From an uncultured Clostridia bacterium (GTDB taxonomy: Bacteria; Bacillota; Clostridia; Oscillospirales; CAG-272), in assembly GCA_947632135.1 (NCBI GenBank), contig CANRNZ010000004.1, positions 1 through 42,539 of the forward strand: a DNA stretch of 42,539 nt, in the 5' to 3' direction. The notes beneath the pieces were generated by a model. That model made no database searches. It saw only the letters and a program-made list of their open reading frames with translations, and was not told the DNA's origin. How positions within the stretch are numbered: position 1 is the stretch's first letter; each line of letters starts with the position of its first letter. Positions 37,985-42,539 of this stretch are shown here, one piece after another. A program made the position numbers and the translations under genes.

Positions 37985-39322
37985 ATGGGCGATAAACTTT
38001 CTAAAATTATATCGGTTATAAAAAAGGACGGGATACAGGGCGCCGCTCGAAAGATTTTCCGTTATGCGTCGGGAGTTTTCAAAAAGCACATGGGGCTTTT
38101 TTACCGCATTGATTTTCTGAAAAACCGCGCGGAATACGAGCGAATTTTAAAAGAGGCGCTGAGCGGAAATAACGGGAATGGCGGAAATGACGGAAATGAC
38201 GGGAGTATCGAGAGAATTATAATTTGGAGAAGCTCGTTCGGCTGGAGGGTGCCTCTCTTTCAGCGTCCTCAGCACATATCACGCGCGCTCAGCAAAAACA
38301 AGTGTCTTGTTTTCTACGAGGTGACGTCGATGACAGACCCTACGCGCGCAATCGAGAAAATGAGCGATAATTTATATCTCGTAAACTTTTCAAACAGGCT
38401 TTTTTCAAAAATTCTCTTTTCCGAAATCGAAAGTCTCAATGTTCCGCGATATCTTCAGTTTTATTCCACCGACTGGACTATGAAGCTATCGGAAGTAAAA
38501 GACTTCACAAAGCGCGGATATAAGGTGCTATATGAGTACATTGACGAGCTGAGCCCGGGGCTTGCGGGAACAAAGGAGCTTCCTGTCAATGTCGCCGAAA
38601 AATACAGTTGGGTAATGCAGAGCGACGAAAACGCGCTTGTCGTCGTCACGGCGGACAAGCTCCGCGACGACGTAATCTCACGCCGCGGAGAGCGGCGAAT
38701 GACATATGCCGCGAACGGCGTCGACTTTGATTTTTTTAACGATCTTTCATCGCCTCCTCGGTTTGAGCCAGAATTCAAGAGCATACTCGACTCGGGAAAG
38801 ATTCTTGTCGGATACTACGGCGCAATGGCTGCGTGGCTCGACTATGAGCTTATTAAAAAAGTATCGGACGTCGGGGATTTTCTCTTTGTCCTTATAGGAA
38901 TACGCTACGACGACTCACTTGACAAATCGGGCGTTCTCTCGCTCGATAACGTGAAATTCCTCGGCGCAAAAGATTACAGCGTGCTGAAATATTACGCGTC
39001 GCGCCTTGACGTGATGACGATACCGTTTGTAATAAACGACGTGACCGAGGCGACGTCTCCCTTAAAGCTTTTCGAGTACATGGCGCTCGCAAAGCCTGTT
39101 GTCACAACTGATATGAAGGAATGCAGAAAATGTAAGACCCCTCTTATCGCGCACTCTCACGACGAGTTTATTTCCCTTTTATACAAAGCAAAGGATTCCT
39201 CGGGCGACGAAAAAAAGGCCGCCGCGCTGAAAGACGAGGCGAGGGAAAACAGTTGGACTGTCAAATCCGAGGCCATACTTGAAATGCTCCGTGAGGACGA
39301 GCGGCGCGGCGGCAGTCTTTGA
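37985..39322 (+). CDS. Glycosyltransferase, GT4/TuaH-like (paralog B)
   Basis: FGWRVPLFQRPQHISRAL, AANGVDFDFFND, VGYYGAMAAWLDYELIK, EATSPLKLFEYMALAKPVVT; parallel to paralog A. Confidence 0.83.
   Translation: MGDKLSKIISVIKKDGIQGAARKIFRYASGVFKKHMGLFYRIDFLKNRAEYERILKEALSGNNGNGGNDGNDGSIERIIIWRSSFGWRVPLFQRPQHISRALSKNKCLVFYEVTSMTDPTRAIEKMSDNLYLVNFSNRLFSKILFSEIESLNVPRYLQFYSTDWTMKLSEVKDFTKRGYKVLYEYIDELSPGLAGTKELPVNVAEKYSWVMQSDENALVVVTADKLRDDVISRRGERRMTYAANGVDFDFFNDLSSPPRFEPEFKSILDSGKILVGYYGAMAAWLDYELIKKVSDVGDFLFVLIGIRYDDSLDKSGVLSLDNVKFLGAKDYSVLKYYASRLDVMTIPFVINDVTEATSPLKLFEYMALAKPVVTTDMKECRKCKTPLIAHSHDEFISLLYKAKDSSGDEKKAAALKDEARENSWTVKSEAILEMLREDERRGGSL
38165..38209 (+). repeat. Codon-phased 9-bp repeat inside paralog B (Gly-Asn-Asp/Asn linker)
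   Basis: ggaaataac gggaatggc ggaaatgac ggaaatgac gggagtatc, encoding GNN GNG GND GND GSI. Confidence 0.9.
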
Positions 39323-39484
39323 TTTCTTTGATTAAGTTGAATGTGCCAATATTGTTAATAAATTATTTGCAATATATTCACAAAATAAAAGCAAACATCT
39401 CCCGCACAGCATATAAAATAGTATCTAATTTAATATAATATTAAATTGTTATATTTTAAGTATAAGATAAGAAAGGAATATTAT

Positions 39485-40810
39485 ATGGCAAAGCTGAAAA
39501 TAGGCGTGTTCGGCGGATTTCGCGGACACACGATGATAAATGTTCTCTTTAAACACAGCGACGCGGAGCTTGTCGCCGTATGCGACAGATACGAGCCTCT
39601 TCTCGAAAAGGTCAAAAAGGAAGCGGAGGAAAAGGGCCTGAACGTCGCTCTGTACACCGATTTTGACGAGTTCATAAAGCACGATATGGACGCCGTTGTG
39701 CTCGCAAATTACGCAAACGAGCACGCGACATACGCGATACGCTGCATGGAGGCGGGGCTTCACGTTATGACCGAGGTTCTCCCCTGCGAGACTATGGCTC
39801 AGGCGGTAGAGCTTATCGAGACTGTGGAGCGCACGGGAAAGGTCTATGCCTATGCCGAAAACTACTGCTACATGCGCCACGCCTTCGAGATGCAGATGCG
39901 CTATGAGAGAGGCGATATCGGCGACGTTATGTACATTGAGGGCGAATATATTCACGACTGCACTGCAATATGGCCTCAGATAACCTACGGCGACCCGAAT
40001 CATTGGAGAAACAGAATGTACGCGACATTCTACTGCACGCACTCAATCGGCCCGATGCTGACGATAACGGGACGGCGTCCCGTGCAGGTCGTCGGCTTCG
40101 AGGCGCCGCTGATGCAGGACTACAAAAAGACCGCTATAGTCCGCGGCGCGGGAATCGAAATGATAACTCTCGACAACGGCGCGATTGCAAGAAGCGTTCA
40201 CGGAGACTTAAAGCGTGAGCCCGCAAGCTACACATACATGATATACGGTCAAAAAGGCATGATGGAGGCGTCGCGTTTCCCCGACAAGGAGAGAAAAATC
40301 GAGGGCAGCGGTATAAGCGCGACTTACACGGAGCCTCTTATGCACGTATACAGAGAGGGTGAGGAGTACTGCAAGGGAGAATGGGAGGACTACTATCCCG
40401 AGCCGCCGATAGCTCCCGAAAAAGCAAAGGAGTTCGGCACGCACGGAGGCTCCGACTTCTACGCCACGCACTTCTTTATAGAGAAAATTCTCGGGCGTCC
40501 CGACGGAAAATACGCGATAGACGTATATAAGGCTGTCGACATGGGAATATGCGGCATTCTCGCGTACCGCTCCGTTCTGAACGGAAACGTGCCGATAAAG
40601 GTTCCGAACCTCAGAAACAAGGAAGAGCGCGACGAGTGGAGACACGACACCGCCTGCACGACACCCGAGGTCGCCGGCGATATGCTTCTTCCCGGAACCT
40701 CTCTCCCCCACGAGGATGTACCCGCCGAGACATACGAGTACCACAAGAGTCTGTGGGAAAACGGAAATCAGACTCTGAAATTCGGCGCGGAGTTTGAAAT
40801 TAAAAAGTAA
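39485..40810 (+). CDS. Gfo/Idh/MocA family oxidoreductase
   Basis: MAKLKIGVFGGFRGHTMINVLFKHSDAELVAVCDRYEPLL, HVMTEVLPCETMAQAVEL, AENYCYMRHAFEMQMRYERGDIGDVMYIEGEYIHD. Confidence 0.92.
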   Translation: MAKLKIGVFGGFRGHTMINVLFKHSDAELVAVCDRYEPLLEKVKKEAEEKGLNVALYTDFDEFIKHDMDAVVLANYANEHATYAIRCMEAGLHVMTEVLPCETMAQAVELIETVERTGKVYAYAENYCYMRHAFEMQMRYERGDIGDVMYIEGEYIHDCTAIWPQITYGDPNHWRNRMYATFYCTHSIGPMLTITGRRPVQVVGFEAPLMQDYKKTAIVRGAGIEMITLDNGAIARSVHGDLKREPASYTYMIYGQKGMMEASRFPDKERKIEGSGISATYTEPLMHVYREGEEYCKGEWEDYYPEPPIAPEKAKEFGTHGGSDFYATHFFIEKILGRPDGKYAIDVYKAVDMGICGILAYRSVLNGNVPIKVPNLRNKEERDEWRHDTACTTPEVAGDMLLPGTSLPHEDVPAETYEYHKSLWENGNQTLKFGAEFEIKK

Positions 40811-40829
40811 TCAAAAAGCAAAAAGAAAA

Positions 40830-40855
40830 AAACGGGAGTCCTCGGACTCCCGTTT
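40830..40855 (+). terminator. Intrinsic terminator
   Basis: AAACGGGAGTCC-TC-GGACTCCCGTTT, upstream A tract. Confidence 0.75.
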
Positions 40856-40882
40856 GAATAATACTGCTGAATACTGAAATTT

Positions 40883-40918
40883 GGAAGTATAGGAAGTATT
40901 GGAAGTAACGGAATATGA
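40883..40918 (+). repeat. 9-bp tandem repeat (GGAAGTAT-type) running into the yibE/F start codon
   Basis: ggaagtata ggaagtatt ggaagtaac ggaatatga; ATG at 40915 lies in the fourth unit. Confidence 0.85.
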
Positions 40919-42225
40919 CAGGCATGAAAAAAAAAATTATATACGCTGTTTCAATTATTCTTTTGGCGGTCATTCCCGCTCTCGGCTATGTTCTCGTGTC
41001 GGGCGGAAAGAATCCCTTCGGTCCGACGGGAATAGAGCACGAGGGGTACATACGCGCAAAGGTAATCGAGATAACAGCCTCTGAGGACATTCCGCTTGAC
41101 GATAACGGCGAATTTGTCGACACCGTTTACCAGTTTAAGGCGCTTGTAAAGAGCGGAGACAGAAAGGGAGAGACTCTGACCGCATACCAGACGATAAGCG
41201 GGTATGCGCCGTATAACCCGCGCCCCGTTTCCGTTGGCGACAGTATTATAATCACGCAGTCCGTGCTAAACGACGATACGAGCTGGAGCTTTGCCGAATA
41301 TGTCAGGAGCGACGCGATAATTGTCATCGCGCTGCTGTTCGGCGCAGCCCTTGTTCTCTTTGGCAGAATGAAGGGACTGAAAACACTTTTTACTCTGATT
41401 TTGACCGTCGCCGCAGTATTTTTCGTTCTCGTACCCGCAATCCTGACAGGTCACAACATATATCTGTTTACAATACTGACGTGTCTGTATATAACCGTGA
41501 TGACTCTCGTTACGGTAAACGGTCTGTCGGGAATGAGCCTTGTCGCGGGTCTCGGATGTATGGGCGGCGTGCTTCTGTCTGCGCTTATAACTCTTGTCGC
41601 CGATATTTTTTTAAAGCTGACGGGATTTACAGACGAGCACGCAATATATATTAAAGGAATAGGCGACGGAAATATCGACATGAAAGCTCTTATATTCGCG
41701 ATGATACTTGTCGGCTCCATTGGAGCGGTTATGGACGTTTCCGTCGATATTGCGGCGTCACTCAAGGAAATATCGCAGAAAATAGGGCGTCCAACCTTTT
41801 CGGAGCTTTACAATTCGGGAATCACGATAAGCCGAGACGTTATAGGGACAATGTCAAACACACTGATACTCGCCTACATCGGCAGCTCCCTTTGCTCCGT
41901 TCTGCTGATAATATACAACAACAGCTTTTCCATGCTGAATCTCTTCAACAAGGAGAATATAATAACCGAGATACTGCAAATACTCGTCGGCAGCTTCGGC
42001 ATACTTCTTGCGCTCCCGCTCACCTCGTTTATAGGGGGTGTTATATATACAAGAGGGGGAAAAAGAGAAAAGCACTGCAAAACGGGCGCGCTGACCGCGG
42101 ACGTCGTCGGTGGTGAAGAAGAAAGAAAAGATGAAAAAGAAAACAAAGACGACGATGAAAGAGACGAATTTGTCGAGCTTCTGAAGTCGGCGGAGAAAAG
42201 CGCGGCAAACGAAAAGAATAATTGA
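40915..42225 (+). CDS. YibE/F family multi-TM membrane protein
   Basis: N-terminal TM plus extracytoplasmic domain, then 7-8 TM with GRMKGLKTLFTLILTVAAVFFVLVPAILTGHNIYLFTILTCLYITVMTLVTVNGLS, SIGAVMDVSVDIAASLKEI. Confidence 0.88.
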   Translation: MTGMKKKIIYAVSIILLAVIPALGYVLVSGGKNPFGPTGIEHEGYIRAKVIEITASEDIPLDDNGEFVDTVYQFKALVKSGDRKGETLTAYQTISGYAPYNPRPVSVGDSIIITQSVLNDDTSWSFAEYVRSDAIIVIALLFGAALVLFGRMKGLKTLFTLILTVAAVFFVLVPAILTGHNIYLFTILTCLYITVMTLVTVNGLSGMSLVAGLGCMGGVLLSALITLVADIFLKLTGFTDEHAIYIKGIGDGNIDMKALIFAMILVGSIGAVMDVSVDIAASLKEISQKIGRPTFSELYNSGITISRDVIGTMSNTLILAYIGSSLCSVLLIIYNNSFSMLNLFNKENIITEILQILVGSFGILLALPLTSFIGGVIYTRGGKREKHCKTGALTADVVGGEEERKDEKENKDDDERDEFVELLKSAEKSAANEKNN

Positions 42226-42258
42226 ATTATTCGTTTTATACGTAAAAAATTCACGCGC

Positions 42259-42539
42259 GCCTCATCACGAGGCACAGGCCAAGCACAAAAAGTTTTGGCC
42301 AAGCTTGTCCTTGGAATCCCCGCAAAAGCTTTGCTTTTGCGGGGAGTGGCTCAAAGCTTGCGGGGTTCGGGGCGGCACCCCGATGCTTAGCGTTTCTTTT
42401 GAGCTTTTCTCCCGGCCGACGGCGTCAAAGAAAAGCGTCGGAAAAGTTAGTTTCTGCAAAAAAATCGGGGGCTTTTATAAGCCCCCTCAGACTGAAGACA
42501 AAGCGGCTTTGTGTTTAAACACACAGAGCCGCTTTGTTG
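42259..42539. repeat. Hairpin-dense non-coding segment, truncated by window end (candidate dispersed intergenic repeat)
   Basis: GCCTC-5-GAGGC; CCCCGCAAAAGC-TTT-GCTTTTGCGGGG (42318-42344); TCGGGG-5-CCCCGA (42367-42383); GGGGGCTT-4-AAGCCCCC (42467-42486); ACAAAGCGGCT...AGCCGCTTTGT (42498-42538). Confidence 0.6.

Noticed and set aside
42265-42459. 64-aa minus ORF (MQKLTFPTLFFDAVGREKSS...) in the right-end segment
   Set aside because: Lies across strong hairpins; likely chance ORF in a structured non-coding repeat.

Overview
The window looks like a chromosomal segment of a Firmicute, probably a gut Clostridia/Oscillospirales-type organism (inference from gene content, gene order and codon style). 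Most of it is core genome. From the left: the 3' end of hslO (Hsp33), a SpoIIQ/LytM-like M23 protein, thyA-folA, a small CmpB-like membrane protein, an Asp/Glu racemase, a GHL10-type glycosidase-like protein, a znuACB-type metal ABC operon, an XRE regulator, and a tandem cluster of three ABC exporters. The first exporter is intact; the second and third carry stops and frameshifts. Next come a PMCA-type P-type ATPase and a long minus-strand block: argCJBD, then polC, ispG, rseP, dxr, cdsA, uppS, frr, pyrH, with a choloylglycine-hydrolase-family gene upstream of pyrH. The right end has an FAD/NAD(P)-binding oxidoreductase, two paralogous glycosyltransferases, a Gfo/Idh/MocA oxidoreductase, a YibE/F membrane protein and a hairpin-dense non-coding segment cut by the window end. 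I saw no convincing tRNA, rRNA, CRISPR array, transposase or phage gene. I did not find a clear undescribed multi-gene system. The points most worth a second look are: (i) the decaying tandem exporter array; (ii) many short (8-12 bp) direct repeats in intergenic leaders; (iii) the hairpin-rich 3' segment; (iv) a consensus promoter overlapped by paired palindromes 21 bp apart upstream of argC; (v) a probable AUA start or lost start on the P-type ATPase. All calls come from reading the sequence and ORF translations. No database search was run.
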